Origin: Myxococcales bacterium
GTDB taxonomy: Bacteria; Myxococcota_A; Polyangia; Haliangiales; Haliangiaceae
NCBI GenBank assembly: GCA_016794525.1
Contig: JAEUJY010000172.1
Coordinates: forward strand, 1 to 64,000
Reading direction: 5' to 3'
DNA length: 64,000 bases
The notes below the pieces were generated by a model, which saw only the letters and a list, made by a program, of their open reading frames with translations, did not search any database and had not been told where the DNA came from. Below are positions 50,327 to 60,050 of the stretch, in pieces; positions within the stretch are counted from its first letter, which is position 1, and each line of letters opens with the position of its first letter. Made by a program: the position numbers and the translations under genes.

Positions 50327-51547
50327 ATGTCGCTCCGCACGCTGTCTATCGCCGCCGCCCTCCTCGCGTTGCCTGCCTGTGTCGAGAGCGAGCTCGACAA
50401 GGGCGAGGAGGCCGAGGTGCCGGCCGACGGCAAGCTCGACTCGTTCGCGCGCCCGACCGATCACGGCGCGATCGCGTTCGACGCCCCGGCCGAGGGCGTG
50501 CTGTCGACCACCGCGCGCTACCACACGTGGACCTTCGCGCTCACCGGCGCCGCCCAGATCCACGCGTTCACCGGCCCCAGCCTGACCAGCCGCTACAACG
50601 TCGACACCGTGCTGTACCTCTACAAGCAGCGCGCCGACGGCAGCTGGGGCCCGTACGTGGCCCGCAACGACGACTACCAGGGCTCGGTGTGGTCGCACCT
50701 CACCCGCGACCTCGGCGCCGGCAGCTACCGCATCCTGGTGAAGGGCTACGCCGCGTCGACCCGCGGCCAGTTCTCGGCGTCGGTCGCCTGCACCGGCGCC
50801 GGCTGCGCCCCGGCCAACACCTGCCTGTTCGGCGCCACCTTCGGCGACCTGCTCGCGAGCACCGCCTACGCCATCACCGGCGATCGCGAGCTGCACGCCA
50901 GCGACTTCGCCGGGGCGCCGGCCGACGCCCTCGACGCGGTCCGCGTCGTGCGCGCGGTGCAGCAGTCGGCGCACACCGACGTCACGACCGTCGCGCAGGC
51001 GTTCGCCGCGGTCGACCAGCAGGTCATCCGCCGCGTCGACATCTACGACGAGGCCGGCGCCCGCGCGTTCGTCGCGCTCGAGTACGGCGCCGGCGACAAC
51101 AGCTACGGCGCGGTGTTCGCGTACGGCTCGGCGGCGGTGGTGTCGAAGATCCACGACGGCGACCTCGAGGCGTGCACGCCGCGCGCGCAGACCTGCGCGC
51201 TGGGCGCCGACTGGAGCGCCACCCGCGCCAGCGCCGACTTCACCCGCATCAGCGCCAACGTCGTGACCTCGGCCGGCCAGCTCAGCGGCGCCGACGCCAC
51301 CGACGCGCTGGCCGCGATCCGCGTGGCCTACGCCGACGCCACCAGCCTGGCCGACGGCCTGACCAAGATCGACGGCCGCACGCTCAACGTCGTCGACCTG
51401 CGCCACGGGCCGACCGGCACGACGGTGCGCGCGTTCGAGTACGGCGCCGGCGACAACAGCTACGGCGCGATCTTCAAGGCCGGCACCACCGAGCGCCTGG
51501 CGTCGATCGTTGACCTGACCTACTACGACTGCGCGTTCGCGCGCTGA
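50327..51547 (+). CDS. lipoprotein with N-terminal beta-sandwich and duplicated C-terminal domain
   Basis: 406 aa, ATG 50327. Signal peptide with lipobox LPACVES. Residues about 40-155 resemble a pre-peptidase C-terminal (PPC-like) beta-sandwich (YHTWTFALTGAAQIHAFTG ... GAGSYRILVKGY). The rest is an internal duplication, each half ending in EYGAGDNSYGA(V/I)F. Function unknown. A two-hairpin element begins 8 bp after its stop. Confidence 0.8.
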   Translation: MSLRTLSIAAALLALPACVESELDKGEEAEVPADGKLDSFARPTDHGAIAFDAPAEGVLSTTARYHTWTFALTGAAQIHAFTGPSLTSRYNVDTVLYLYKQRADGSWGPYVARNDDYQGSVWSHLTRDLGAGSYRILVKGYAASTRGQFSASVACTGAGCAPANTCLFGATFGDLLASTAYAITGDRELHASDFAGAPADALDAVRVVRAVQQSAHTDVTTVAQAFAAVDQQVIRRVDIYDEAGARAFVALEYGAGDNSYGAVFAYGSAAVVSKIHDGDLEACTPRAQTCALGADWSATRASADFTRISANVVTSAGQLSGADATDALAAIRVAYADATSLADGLTKIDGRTLNVVDLRHGPTGTTVRAFEYGAGDNSYGAIFKAGTTERLASIVDLTYYDCAFAR

Positions 51548-51554
51548 GTTCCTT

Positions 51555-51632
51555 GGAAGGGGCTTTCGCAAAGCCCCTTCCCCGCCGGGGGCAAGCCCCG
51601 ACGGGGCCCCAACCCGAAACGCGAGAGCCCAC
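51555..51632 (+). repeat. dispersed two-hairpin intergenic element, copy D
   Basis: It starts 8 bp past a stop codon. Hairpin 1 has a perfect 12-bp stem GGAAGGGGCTTT-CGC-AAAGCCCCTTCC (51555-51581), and hairpin 2 is CCCCG/CGGGG-type (51582-51610). The core CCCGAAACGCGAGAGCCCAC follows (51613-51632), matching copies A and C at 17-19 of 20 bases. The remaining gap to 51734 shows nothing else. Confidence 0.8.
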
Positions 51633-51734
51633 AGCGCGGGTCGGTATTGGGACACCCTCCGATGGGGCTCCCTCCCCCCGGCGGGGCCGGCCCGCGCGAT
51701 TGACGACGGCGGCGGCGGCGGGCAGGCTGCGGAG

Positions 51735-52337
51735 ATGCTCACCGCCAGCGACCTGGTCGGGCTCCGACCCGGCACCGACGCCGATCTCGCGACGATCAAG
51801 AACGAGGACTGGAAGGACGCGGTCGAGGTCGACGAGCTGCGGGTCCACGAAGGCGACCTGGACCTCGACGAGGACTTCAGCGGCTCCGACGCGGCGCTGA
51901 TCGTGCGCGGCGACCTGACGGTGGCGGGCACGGTGTCGCTCGACGAGACCGCGACGCTGGTGGTGACCGGGCGGCTGCGCTGCCAGAACCTGGCCTGCGA
52001 GGGCAACCTCGAGGTCCAGGGCGACGTCGACGTGGCCGAGGCGATCTTCGGCTACTACGAGGCCGGCATCAGCTTCTTCCTCGGCGCGGTCCGGGCGGCG
52101 CTGTTCGTCCAGGGCAACCACGCGTTCGAGTACGCCCCCGAGCGGCTCGCGGTGGGGACCCACCTGGCGTTCGCCAACTTCCGCGGCCTGCGCATCGGCA
52201 CCGAGGCCCAGGCCCGGGCGGTGCTGTCCGACGACGCCTACGCGGTGCTGGCGCCGCTGATCGGGCTGGTCGAGGGCGGCCCGTCGAGCCAGGAGGCGAC
52301 GCGCCTCCTGCGCAGCGACGGTTTCCTGCGCGGCTGA
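51735..52337 (+). CDS. bactofilin-like/polymer-forming beta-repeat protein
   Basis: 200 aa, ATG 51735. The middle part (about 45-110) is a beta-solenoid-like series of short strands (AALIVRGDLTVAGTVSLDETATLVVTGRLRCQNLACEGNLEVQGDVDV), the pattern of bactofilin/polymer-forming cytoskeletal domains. The rest is unrelated to classical bactofilins. No signal peptide. Role uncertain. Confidence 0.7.
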   Translation: MLTASDLVGLRPGTDADLATIKNEDWKDAVEVDELRVHEGDLDLDEDFSGSDAALIVRGDLTVAGTVSLDETATLVVTGRLRCQNLACEGNLEVQGDVDVAEAIFGYYEAGISFFLGAVRAALFVQGNHAFEYAPERLAVGTHLAFANFRGLRIGTEAQARAVLSDDAYAVLAPLIGLVEGGPSSQEATRLLRSDGFLRG

Positions 52338-52388
52338 GGCCAGCGGCGGGCTTGCCCGCGCGGCGTGGGTCAGCCACGGTGGCGGCCC

Positions 52389-54140
52389 ATGCATCCCATC
52401 GCTCGCCTGTGGCAGTACGCCCGGGCCTACCGCACGCGCATCCGGCTGGCGGTCGTCTACACGATCCTGAACAAGCTGTTCGACGTGCTGCCCGAGGTGC
52501 TGATCGGCATCGCGGTCGACGTCGTCGTCCGCCGCGGCGACTCGTGGCTGGCCGGGTTCGGCGTCGAGTCGGTCGAGACCCAGCTGTACCTGCTGGCCGG
52601 GCTCACCGCGGTCATCTGGATCTGCGAGAGCGGCTTCGAGTACCTGTACGAGGTGGCGTGGCGCGATCTGGCGCAGGCGCTGCAACACGATCTGCGGATG
52701 GACGTGTACCGCCACGTCCAGGCGCTCGACGTCGCGTACTTCGAGGACAAGCAGGCCGGCGCGATCCTGTCGACGCTCAACGACGACATCAACCAGCTCG
52801 AGCGGTTCGTCAACGACGGCGCGTCGCAGATCATCCAGGTGGTCGCGTCGACGATCCTGTGCAGCGTCGCGTTCGTCGTGCTGGCGCCGGGCACCGCGCT
52901 GTTCGCGCTGGCGCCGATCCCGGTGATCCTCTACGGCGCGTACTGGTTCCAGGGCCGGCTCGAGCGGCGCTACCTGGCGGTGCGCGCCGAGGCGGCGGGC
53001 CTGAACGGCCTGGTCGGCAACAACCTCGGCGGGCTGGCGACGATCCGCGCGTTCGGCCGCGAGGACCACGAGGCGGCGCGGGTGCAGGTGCAGAGCGACG
53101 CGTACCGCCGGGCCAACGGCCAGGCGATCCGGCTGTCGAGCGCGATCACGCCGATCATCCGCATGGCGATCATGATCGGGTTCATCGCGACGCTGGTGGT
53201 CGGCGGGCAGCTGACGCTGCGCGGCGAGCTGGCGGTGGGCGCGTACTCGGTGTTCGTGTTCCTGACCCAGCGCCTCCTGTGGCCGCTGACCCGGCTGGCC
53301 CAGGTGACCGACATGTACAACCGCTCGATGGCGGCGATCCGCCGGGCGTTCGCGCTGTACGACACCGAGGTCGCGCACCCGGTGGGCACCGCGCCGCTGG
53401 GCGACGCCGCGCACGGCGACGTCGTCTTCGACGGGGTCGAGTTCGCGTACGCCGCCGGGGCGCCGGTGCTGCGCGGCCTGAGCTTCACCGCGGCGGCCGG
53501 CAAGACCACCGCGCTGGTCGGCACCACCGGCGCCGGCAAGAGCACCGTGATGAAGCTGCTGATGAAGTTCTACCGGGCCACCGGCGGCGCGGTGACGCTG
53601 GGCGGCCAGCCGCTGGCGCCGCTCGACGACGCCGCGGTGCGCGACGCGATCGGCTACGTCGGCCAGGACGTGTTCCTGATCGACGGCACGATCGCCGACA
53701 ACATCCGCTACGGCCGGCTCGACGCCACCGACGCCGAGGTCGAGGCCGCGGCGCGGGCGGCGGCGGCCCACGAGTTCATCGTCGCGATGCCCGACGGCTA
53801 CGCCACCCGGGTCGGCGAGCGCGGCCAGAAGCTGTCGGGCGGCCAGCGCCAGCGGCTGGCGATCGCCCGGGCGCTGGTGCGCGACCCGGCGATCCTGATC
53901 CTCGACGAGGCCACCAGTGCGGTCGACAACGAGACCGAGGCCGCGATCGCCCGCGCGCTGGCGCAGATCACCGCCGGCCGCACGACGCTGATGGTCGCGC
54001 ACCGCCTGTCGACGATCCGCCACGCCGACCAGATCTGCGTGCTCGAGGACGGCCGGGTGATCGAGCGCGGCACCCACGACGCGCTGGTCGCGGCCGGCGG
54101 CGCCTACGCCGCGCTGTGGCGACTGCAGACCGGCGCGTAG
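52389..54140 (+). CDS. ABC exporter, fused permease and ATPase
   Basis: 583 aa, ATG 52389. Type IV ABC exporter: a six-helix membrane domain (about 1-320) followed by an ATPase with Walker A GTTGAGKST, Q-loop GYVGQDVFLIDGTI, signature LSGGQRQRLAIARAL, Walker B ILILDEATSAVD and H-loop AHRLST. It functions as a homo- or heterodimer exporting lipids, peptides or drugs. Single gene, with no partner half-transporter adjacent. Confidence 0.94.
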   Translation: MHPIARLWQYARAYRTRIRLAVVYTILNKLFDVLPEVLIGIAVDVVVRRGDSWLAGFGVESVETQLYLLAGLTAVIWICESGFEYLYEVAWRDLAQALQHDLRMDVYRHVQALDVAYFEDKQAGAILSTLNDDINQLERFVNDGASQIIQVVASTILCSVAFVVLAPGTALFALAPIPVILYGAYWFQGRLERRYLAVRAEAAGLNGLVGNNLGGLATIRAFGREDHEAARVQVQSDAYRRANGQAIRLSSAITPIIRMAIMIGFIATLVVGGQLTLRGELAVGAYSVFVFLTQRLLWPLTRLAQVTDMYNRSMAAIRRAFALYDTEVAHPVGTAPLGDAAHGDVVFDGVEFAYAAGAPVLRGLSFTAAAGKTTALVGTTGAGKSTVMKLLMKFYRATGGAVTLGGQPLAPLDDAAVRDAIGYVGQDVFLIDGTIADNIRYGRLDATDAEVEAAARAAAAHEFIVAMPDGYATRVGERGQKLSGGQRQRLAIARALVRDPAILILDEATSAVDNETEAAIARALAQITAGRTTLMVAHRLSTIRHADQICVLEDGRVIERGTHDALVAAGGAYAALWRLQTGA

Positions 54141-54156
54141 CCGGCCCGAAAATGCG

Positions 54157-54184
54157 CCGGCCCGCCGCGGTGGCGACGGGCCGG
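54157..54184. terminator. candidate bidirectional hairpin terminator
   Basis: Inverted repeat CCGGCCCG-N12-CGGGCCGG in the 68-bp gap between convergent genes (ABC exporter and cadherin-like lipoprotein). No T-run is present, as is common in very GC-rich genomes. Confidence 0.5.
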
Positions 54185-54208
54185 GGGAGGAGACGCGGCC
54201 GAGGCGCG

Positions 54209-57200
54209 TCAGTTCGACGTCAGCGTGCCCAGGTTGTTCGGATCGAACGACAGCCCGGCGTTGCCGCCGGCGCCGTTGAGATCGCAGTAGGTCCAGTTGA
54301 CGCCATCGAGCGAGAAGCGCGACGTGAAGCCGTAGGTGCCGGCCGCCGGCGCGGTGAACTGCGCCTGGTACTCGTCGTCGTTGCCGACCTGGACGTTGAA
54401 CGTGCCGTTGACCCAGGTGTAGCCGGCCTGGTTTTGCGGGTTCACCGAGCGGGGCCCGAAGCCGAACTGGCTCCGCACCTGCGGGTCGCCACCGGCCGGC
54501 GGGGTGACGCCGGCCTCGAACACCCGCGCGTAGAGCATCTCGGTCAGGCTCCCGGCGGTCGCCGAGGTGGTGGGCGGGAACTGCAGGTTGCAGAAGTCCG
54601 CTTCGATGCCGAGGCCGCTCTCGTTCATCGAGCACGCACAGACCAGGTCATTGGCCGCGACGCTGTTGCGCGGCACCGGCGCCGCCGCGACGAAGTCGGT
54701 CGCGTTCTGGTTGGCGTCGGTGCAGCCCGAGCGCCGGCGCTGGACCGACGTGCTGTTCGACGGCGCCGGCGTCGGGCCGGTGCCCTCGAAGCAGTTCGCC
54801 GTGGTGCCGAAGCCGACCAGGTCGACGATCGCTGTCGAGGTCGGGCAGGCGCCGCTCAGCGCGGTGGTGGTGTTGGTCAGGGCGACCTTGCCCGAGGTCG
54901 CGCCCATGGTGAACGGGGACGCCGGGATCAGGTCGGGCGTCGGCAGCGGCGCTGGCGCGGCGGCCCCCGCCGCCTCCTGGATCAGGTAGTAGCCACCCGG
55001 CGCGATGGTCACGGTCGGCAGGGTCTGGACGGCCCAGCCTGTACCCGTCGCGCTGACGAACTGGATCGCGTGGCCGGTCATCGTGATCGGCGCGGGCGTC
55101 GGGTTGTGCAGCTCGATGAAGTCGTTGTTGAACTGCGCGCCCGAGTTGCCGCCGCCGCCATAGACCTGGCTGATGATGAGGCCCGTGCCACAGCGCGCGT
55201 CCGCCGCGGTGGTGAAGCCCGTCGCCTGGGTGAACGTCGCCGCCAGCGCGTTGCCGAACGTGCTCTGCACCGCGGTGGTGACCCGGATCTTGTAGCCACC
55301 GGTGCCGTTGGCCAGCGCCGGCGCCGGCGTGGCGGTCGCGACGGTGTCACCGGCCGACATCGTCGGCGTCGCGGCGGCGAAGCCGAGGCAGCTGGCGAAG
55401 TCGTTGACCGACACCTGGATGCTGCCGGTGCAGGGGCCGGAGGCGGTCTGGGTGGTGAGCGTCGCGGTGTTCATCGCCTGGCTGAACGTGACCGCGATCG
55501 TGGTCAGCGGCGTCACGGCGGTCGCCGCGTCGGCCGGGGTGGTCGACGCGACGGTCGGGAGCACCAGGTTGACCGTGATGCCCACCGTGGCGGCCGCCGA
55601 GGTTAGCGCGCCATCGTTGGCGGTGAACGTGAAGCTGTCGGGGCCCGAGAAGGCGCCGGTCGGGGTGTAGATCACCGACGCCGAGAAGCCGTTGATCGGC
55701 GTGATCGCGCCCAGCGTGCCGCCGGTCGGCGCGGTCCCGATCGCGAAGGTCACCGACGGCGAGTCGACGTCGGTGGCGGTCAGCGTGATGGTCACCGGCG
55801 CGCCTTGGTTGGTGTTGACCGTCTGGCTGTTGGCGACGGGCGGGTCGGCCACCGCGCCCATCGTGACGTTCACCGTGCCGGTGGCGGTGTCGCCGTCGGC
55901 GTCGGTGATCGTGTAGGTGAACGTGTCGGTGCCGTTGTAGTTGGCCTCGGGGATGTAGAGCACGTTGGTCGCGCCCGGGGTCACCGTGCCGTGGGCGGCG
56001 GCGGTGGTGGCGGTGATCGAGACGCCGCCGTCGCCGAGGCCGGTGTCGTTGGTCAAGACGTCGATGAACACGCCGAGGTCCTCGGTCGTGAACGCGTTGT
56101 CATCGACCGCGACCGGTTGGTCGTCGACCGGGTTGACGGTGACGGTGACGTGGGCCGTGGCCGTGGCGCTGCCGTCGGTGATCGTGTAGTCGAAGCCGGC
56201 GGTGCCGCTGAAGTTCGCGGCCGGGGTGAAGGTGGCCACGCCCAGCACCAGCAGCACCGAGCCGTTGGTGGCGTTGCTGACGCCGGTCACGTTCAGCGCG
56301 TCGCCGTCGAGGTCGGTGTCGTTGGCCACCAGCGTCGCCTCGGTGAGGGCGAGGCCGGTGTCCTCGTCCGTCGTCGCGCTGTCGGCGACCGCCACCGGCG
56401 CGTCGTTGACGGAGGTCACCGTGACGGTGACCAGGCCGACGTCGGTCGCGAAGCCGTCCGAGACGGTGTACTCGAAGGAGGCGGGGCCGTTGTAGTTGGG
56501 GTCGGGGGTGAAGGTCACCAGGCCCAGCGCGAGGATCACCGAGCCGTGGACGGGGTTGCCGACCGCGGTCACGCTCAGCACGTCCGGGTCGGGGTCGACG
56601 TCGTTGGCGAGCAGCGTCGCCGCGGTGACGCCCAGGCCGGTATCCTCGGCGGTGGTGGCGGTGTCGTCGGTCGCGACCGGCGGCGTGTTGGTGCTGTCGA
56701 CCGAGATGGTCACGGCGCCGATGTCGGTGAGCGCGCCGTCCGACACCGTGTAGGTGAACGAGGCCACGCCGGAGAAGCCGGCGGCGGGCGTGAAGGTGGT
56801 GACGCCGGCAGCGCGGCTCACCGTGCCGTTGACCGCGTCGCCGACCGCGGCGACCGTGAGGGTGTCGCCGTCGACGTCGGTGTCGCCGGCCAGGAGCACG
56901 GCGTCGGTGAACGTGATCGCGACGTCGCGGCTGGTGCTGCCGGTCTCGTCGTCGGCGACCGGCGCGTCGTTGACCGCCGTGACGGTGACCGTGACGTGGG
57001 CGCTGGCGGTCAGCGCGCCGTCGGTGATCGTGTAGTCGAAGCCGGCCGCGCCGTTGAAGTTGGCGGTCGGGGTGAAGGTGATCGTCGTGCCGGCGAGCGC
57101 GACGGTGCCGTTGGTCGCGGCGCTGACCGCGGTGACGGTCAGCGTGGTGCCGGTGTCGACGTCGGTGTCGTTCGCCAGCAGCGTCGCGGCGGCGATCGTC

Positions 57201-59287
57201 GCGGCGGTGTCCTCGGCGGTGGTGACGGTGTCGGCGTTGGCGACCGGCGCGTCGTTGACCGGCGTCACCGTGACCGTGACCGTGCCGGTCGCGGTGGCGG
57301 TGCCGTCCGACAGCGTGTAGGTGAACGTCGCGGTGCCGTTGAAGTTGGCGGCGGGGGTGAACGTGATCGTCGTGCCGGCCAGCGCGACGGTGCCGTTGGT
57401 GGCCCCGCCGACCGCGGTGATCGACAGCGTCGCGCCCTCGAGGTCGGTGTCGTTGGCCAGGAGCGTGGCCGCGGCGATCGTCGCGGCGGTGTCCTCGGCG
57501 GTGGTGGCGGTGTCGGCGCCGGCGACCGGCGGATCGTTGACCGGGTTGACCGTGATCGTCACGTGCCCGACGTCGGTCAGCGTGCCGTCCGAGACGGTGT
57601 AGTCGAAGCCGGCGGTGCCGTTGAAGTTGGCGGTCGGGGTGAAGGTGATGGTCGTGCCCGCCAGCGCGACGGTGCCGTTGGTGGCGCCGCTGACCGCGGT
57701 CACGGTGAAGGTCGTGCCGGTGTCGACGTCGGTGTCGTTGGCGGTCAGCGAGGCGGCGGTGATCGTCGTCACCGCGTCCTCGTTGATGGTGCGGGTGTCG
57801 TCGACCGCGACCGGCGCGTCGTTGACCGGGGTGACCGTCACGGTCACGTGGCCGACGTCGGTCAGCGTGCCGTCGGAGACCGTGTAGTCGAAGCCGGCGG
57901 CGCCGGTGAAGTTCGCGGTCGGGGTGAAGGTGATGGTGGTGCCGGCCAGCGCGACGGTGCCGTTGGTGGCGGCGCTGACCGCGGTGACCGTCAGCGTGGC
58001 GCCGGCGTCCAGGTCGGTGTCGTTGGTGAGCAGCGTGGCCGCGGTGATCGTCGCCGCGGTGTCCTCGGCGGTGGTCGCGGTGTCGTCGACCGCGACCGGG
58101 GCGTCGTTGGCGGGCGTCACGTTGATCGTCACGTGGCCGACGTCGGTGAGCACGCCGTCGGAGATCGTGTAGTCGAAGCCGGCGGTGCCGTTGAAGTTGG
58201 CGGCCGGGGTGAAGGTGATCGTGCCGGCGCTGAGCGCCAGCGTGCCGTTCTGGGCCGCCGCGAGCGACAGGAAGGTCAGGGTGTCGCCGTCGACGTCGAC
58301 GTCGTTGGTGAGCAGCGACGCGGTGGTGATCGCCAGGGGGGCGTCCTCGGCGGTGGTGCCGGTGTCGTCGGTGGCGACCGGGCCGTCGTTGACGCTGGTC
58401 ACCGTGACCGTGACCAGGCCGGTGTCGCTGTCGGCGCCGTCGGTCACCGTGTACTCGAAGCTGGCCGGGCCGTGGTAGTTGGCCTCGGGCTGGAACCTCG
58501 CCTCGCCGCCGACCAGCGTGACCGTGCCGTGGGTGGCGGCGCCGACCGCCGAGACCGACAGCGTCTGGCCGTCGGCGTCGGTGTCGTTGGCCAGGAGCGT
58601 CGCGGTCGTCACCACGCCGAGCGTGTCCTCGGCGGTGGTCAGCGCGTCGTCGGTCGCGACCGGCGGGTCGTTGGCGCCGCCGACCGTGACGGAGACCGTC
58701 GCGGTGTCGGTGGCGGTGCCGTCGGTCATCGTGTACGTGAACGTCGCCGCGCCGCCGAAGTTGGCGTCGGGGGTGAACGTGACGGTGTCGCCGGCCAGCG
58801 CGACCGTGCCGTGGGTGGCGCCGGCCACCGTGGTGATCGTCAGCGTGTCGCCGTCGACGTCGGTGTCGTTCGCCAGCAGCGCGGCGGCGGTGACCGTGGC
58901 CGGGGTGTCCTCGGCCGCGGCGATCGCGTCGTCGACCGCGACCGGCGCGTCGTTGACCGGGGTCACCGTGATCGACACCGTCGCGGTGACGCTGAAGCTC
59001 GCGTCGGCGACGGTGACCACGACGCTGTCGCTGCCGTGGAAGTCGGCCTCGGGCGTGTACGTGAGGCGGTCGCCGGCGACGGCGATCGTGCCGTGGGACG
59101 GCTGGGTCGACGTGAACGTGAGGCCGGCGCCCTCGGGGTCGCTGGCCGTGACCGTGAACTCGACCGCCGTGTCTTCGGCGGTGGTCACCGTGGCGTCCTG
59201 GGCGGTCGGCGGCTGATCGCCGGGGAGATTATCGCCGCAGGCCGCGACCGCGGCAGCGAGGGATAGCGCGAGCAGGTAGTGCCTCAT
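54209..59287 (-). CDS. giant cadherin-like repeat lipoprotein with Big_5 and lamin-tail domains
   Basis: 1692 aa, ATG 59287. Signal peptide with lipobox AVAACGDN. About thirteen tandem ~95-residue Ig/cadherin-like (VCBS/Big_9-type) repeats, each opening with NDAPVAxDD...TAEDT and containing LLANDTDxDG, cover residues about 25-1230. A Big_5 domain follows (LPTVASTTPADAATAV ... VTFSQAMN), then a lamin-tail domain (LIISQVYGGGGNSGAQFNNDFIELHN) and a final beta domain. Calcium-binding surface adhesin/stalk is likely. The repeats are highly similar. Confidence 0.9.
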   Translation of the reverse strand: MRHYLLALSLAAAVAACGDNLPGDQPPTAQDATVTTAEDTAVEFTVTASDPEGAGLTFTSTQPSHGTIAVAGDRLTYTPEADFHGSDSVVVTVADASFSVTATVSITVTPVNDAPVAVDDAIAAAEDTPATVTAAALLANDTDVDGDTLTITTVAGATHGTVALAGDTVTFTPDANFGGAATFTYTMTDGTATDTATVSVTVGGANDPPVATDDALTTAEDTLGVVTTATLLANDTDADGQTLSVSAVGAATHGTVTLVGGEARFQPEANYHGPASFEYTVTDGADSDTGLVTVTVTSVNDGPVATDDTGTTAEDAPLAITTASLLTNDVDVDGDTLTFLSLAAAQNGTLALSAGTITFTPAANFNGTAGFDYTISDGVLTDVGHVTINVTPANDAPVAVDDTATTAEDTAATITAATLLTNDTDLDAGATLTVTAVSAATNGTVALAGTTITFTPTANFTGAAGFDYTVSDGTLTDVGHVTVTVTPVNDAPVAVDDTRTINEDAVTTITAASLTANDTDVDTGTTFTVTAVSGATNGTVALAGTTITFTPTANFNGTAGFDYTVSDGTLTDVGHVTITVNPVNDPPVAGADTATTAEDTAATIAAATLLANDTDLEGATLSITAVGGATNGTVALAGTTITFTPAANFNGTATFTYTLSDGTATATGTVTVTVTPVNDAPVANADTVTTAEDTAATIAAATLLANDTDVDTGTTLTVTAVSAATNGTVALAGTTITFTPTANFNGAAGFDYTITDGALTASAHVTVTVTAVNDAPVADDETGSTSRDVAITFTDAVLLAGDTDVDGDTLTVAAVGDAVNGTVSRAAGVTTFTPAAGFSGVASFTYTVSDGALTDIGAVTISVDSTNTPPVATDDTATTAEDTGLGVTAATLLANDVDPDPDVLSVTAVGNPVHGSVILALGLVTFTPDPNYNGPASFEYTVSDGFATDVGLVTVTVTSVNDAPVAVADSATTDEDTGLALTEATLVANDTDLDGDALNVTGVSNATNGSVLLVLGVATFTPAANFSGTAGFDYTITDGSATATAHVTVTVNPVDDQPVAVDDNAFTTEDLGVFIDVLTNDTGLGDGGVSITATTAAAHGTVTPGATNVLYIPEANYNGTDTFTYTITDADGDTATGTVNVTMGAVADPPVANSQTVNTNQGAPVTITLTATDVDSPSVTFAIGTAPTGGTLGAITPINGFSASVIYTPTGAFSGPDSFTFTANDGALTSAAATVGITVNLVLPTVASTTPADAATAVTPLTTIAVTFSQAMNTATLTTQTASGPCTGSIQVSVNDFASCLGFAAATPTMSAGDTVATATPAPALANGTGGYKIRVTTAVQSTFGNALAATFTQATGFTTAADARCGTGLIISQVYGGGGNSGAQFNNDFIELHNPTPAPITMTGHAIQFVSATGTGWAVQTLPTVTIAPGGYYLIQEAAGAAAPAPLPTPDLIPASPFTMGATSGKVALTNTTTALSGACPTSTAIVDLVGFGTTANCFEGTGPTPAPSNSTSVQRRRSGCTDANQNATDFVAAAPVPRNSVAANDLVCACSMNESGLGIEADFCNLQFPPTTSATAGSLTEMLYARVFEAGVTPPAGGDPQVRSQFGFGPRSVNPQNQAGYTWVNGTFNVQVGNDDEYQAQFTAPAAGTYGFTSRFSLDGVNWTYCDLNGAGGNAGLSFDPNNLGTLTSN

Positions 59288-59371
59288 CGGGCGGCACTGT
59301 AGGCGATCCTCGGAGGCGGAGAAAGCGAACTCCGGGGGCGGTTCGGTTAGCGTCCGGTGACAGGGATCACG

Positions 59372-59965
59372 CTACTTTGCGGCCTCCTGCGCACCCTCGC
59401 CATCGAGGGGCACCCACTTCTTGTCGCGGGCCGCCCACACCTCGCCCTGGATCTTGCCCTTGGCCGGCGCGTAGCCGCCCTCGTCGTCGGCCGCGGCCTT
59501 GGCCGAGGCCTCGATGGTGCGGGCCAGCTGCTTGGGCAGCCGCGACTTGCCGAGCGTGAAGGTGTTGTCGGACGACGGGCTGTCGCGGTGCGAGTCGATG
59601 CAGAAGACGTCGAGCTTGACCACCGCGGTCTCACCCGGGGCGATGTCGATCGCGGCCTGGCGGTGGTCGTCGTCGGCGCTGGCCAGCTGCAGCGGGCCGA
59701 CCGCGCCGAGCCGCTGCGGCGCGGTGTCGGGGTCACCGTCCGGCACGAAGTACAGGCCCTCGGCCGAGAACCGCTGCGGCTTGCCCGAGGTGTTCTTGAC
59801 CGCGACGGTCAGGACGCCGTTGGTGGCCCCGTCGTACGCGACCACCTTCACCGCCAGCCGGCCCTTGCCGCCGGGCAGCGGGTGGAACTTCTTGTCGGCC
59901 GCCGCGGTGCCGAGCGCCGCGAACAAGGCCAGGAGGAACGCCAGGACCGGGAGGGAGGTGCGCAT
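59372..59965 (-). CDS. secreted protein of unknown function
   Basis: 197 aa from ATG 59965, which starts a Sec signal peptide ending TAAA; GTG 59989 upstream adds eight residues. The mature part looks like a beta-sandwich (GRLAVKVVAYDGATNGVLTVAVKNTSGKPQRFSAEGLYFV) with an acidic segment and a C-terminal helix. I do not recognise the family. It lies between the giant lipoprotein and RIC genes on the same strand. Confidence 0.75.
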   Translation of the reverse strand: MRTSLPVLAFLLALFAALGTAAADKKFHPLPGGKGRLAVKVVAYDGATNGVLTVAVKNTSGKPQRFSAEGLYFVPDGDPDTAPQRLGAVGPLQLASADDDHRQAAIDIAPGETAVVKLDVFCIDSHRDSPSSDNTFTLGKSRLPKQLARTIEASAKAAADDEGGYAPAKGKIQGEVWAARDKKWVPLDGEGAQEAAK

Positions 59966-60050
59966 GCCGCTGGTTGACGCGCGCCCCACGACGTCGATCT
60001 AACCTTCGCCGGCGGTGCAACCGCGGCGCGGCGGCGGTGTCATCGCTGGT

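Noticed and set aside
55805-59266. A 1153-codon plus-strand frame opposite the cadherin-like gene
   Set aside because: It only exists because the repeated sense codons lack antisense stops. The sense frame has a lipoprotein signal and known domains.
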